From: Pseudanabaena biceps
GTDB lineage: Bacteria > Cyanobacteriota > Cyanobacteriia > Pseudanabaenales > Pseudanabaenaceae
NCBI GenBank assembly: GCA_013361095.1
Contig: JAATWA010000004.1
Span: 103,520-167,519 of the forward strand
DNA: 64,000 nt
Reading direction: 5' to 3'
The stretch's first letter is position 1; the number at the start of each line of letters is the position of its first letter. The notes below the pieces were generated by a model. The model had not been told where the DNA came from. It searched no databases and saw nothing but the letters and a program-made list of their open reading frames with translations. The position numbers and the translations under genes are program-made. Positions 63,988 to 64,000 of the stretch are shown here, one piece after another.

Positions 63988-64000
63988 AGCAATGCTGTTA

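Noticed and set aside
1..64000. CRISPR arrays, tRNA and rRNA genes
   Set aside because: No regularly spaced repeats, cloverleaf-like sequences or rRNA signatures were recognised on either strand.
1..64000. GCGATCGC recurrences as a local regulatory system
   Set aside because: This is the HIP1 octamer found throughout many cyanobacterial genomes, inside and outside genes; it is a genome signature here.

Overview
The window is chromosomal DNA from a cyanobacterium. The octamer GCGATCGC (HIP1) recurs throughout, the genes have moderate GC content, and several families are typical of the phylum: AMIN-domain TonB receptors, Uma2 proteins, paired bacterioferritins, and DUF1501/DUF1800 neighbours. 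A filamentous Pseudanabaena-like organism would fit, but the genus cannot be proved from this sequence. No rRNA, tRNA or CRISPR array was seen.

Layout. 0-5 kb: a DUF1993 gene cut by the window edge, an Uma2 gene, mfd, and decayed scraps. 5-12 kb: a pile of insertion sequences (IS630 with an in-frame TGA, IS1 inside an older IS1 remnant, IS256, an IS701-like remnant, a complete IS5-type element). 12-20 kb: a DUF202 gene, an IS982 remnant, an ArsB/NhaD-type transporter, two broken host genes (nitrate-type ABC ATPase, histidine kinase), an IS21 element and the 3' part of a group II intron. 20-44 kb: an iron island. 44-53 kb: an AAA ATPase/nuclease, more IS debris, a DUF1501-DUF1800 pair, an ISAs1 remnant and an Nramp-related transporter. 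53-59 kb: a minus-strand group with alcohol dehydrogenase, DJ-1/PfpI protein, oleate hydratase, ferredoxin and a possible release-factor-like protein. 59-64 kb: a nearly complete group II intron, a broken mprF-like gene and an esterase.

The iron island reads as a complete hydroxamate-citrate siderophore system of the rhizobactin 1021/schizokinen type. A diaminobutyrate aminotransferase and decarboxylase make 1,3-diaminopropane, an N-monooxygenase and an acetyltransferase convert it to the hydroxamate, two IucA/IucC synthetases join it to citrate, and an MFS protein probably exports the product. Return uptake is covered by a TonB-dependent receptor, an ExbB-ExbD-TonB motor, a lipoprotein binding protein, two FecCD permeases and an ATPase. 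Storage follows directly: two complementary bacterioferritins (one keeps the ferroxidase residues, the other the haem methionine) and a 57-residue bacterioferritin-associated ferredoxin.

Mobile DNA shapes the rest. Two nested insertions can be reconstructed to the base from target duplications. Two IS5 copies lie in inverted orientation around the iron island, and two intron copies lie in direct orientation around most of it. Other points worth a second look are three direct copies of the oleate hydratase 3' end spaced between neighbouring genes, a set of long perfect hairpins with short loops, a TonB protein with a long extension after its TonB domain, and homopolymer A-tract frameshift sites in several transposases.
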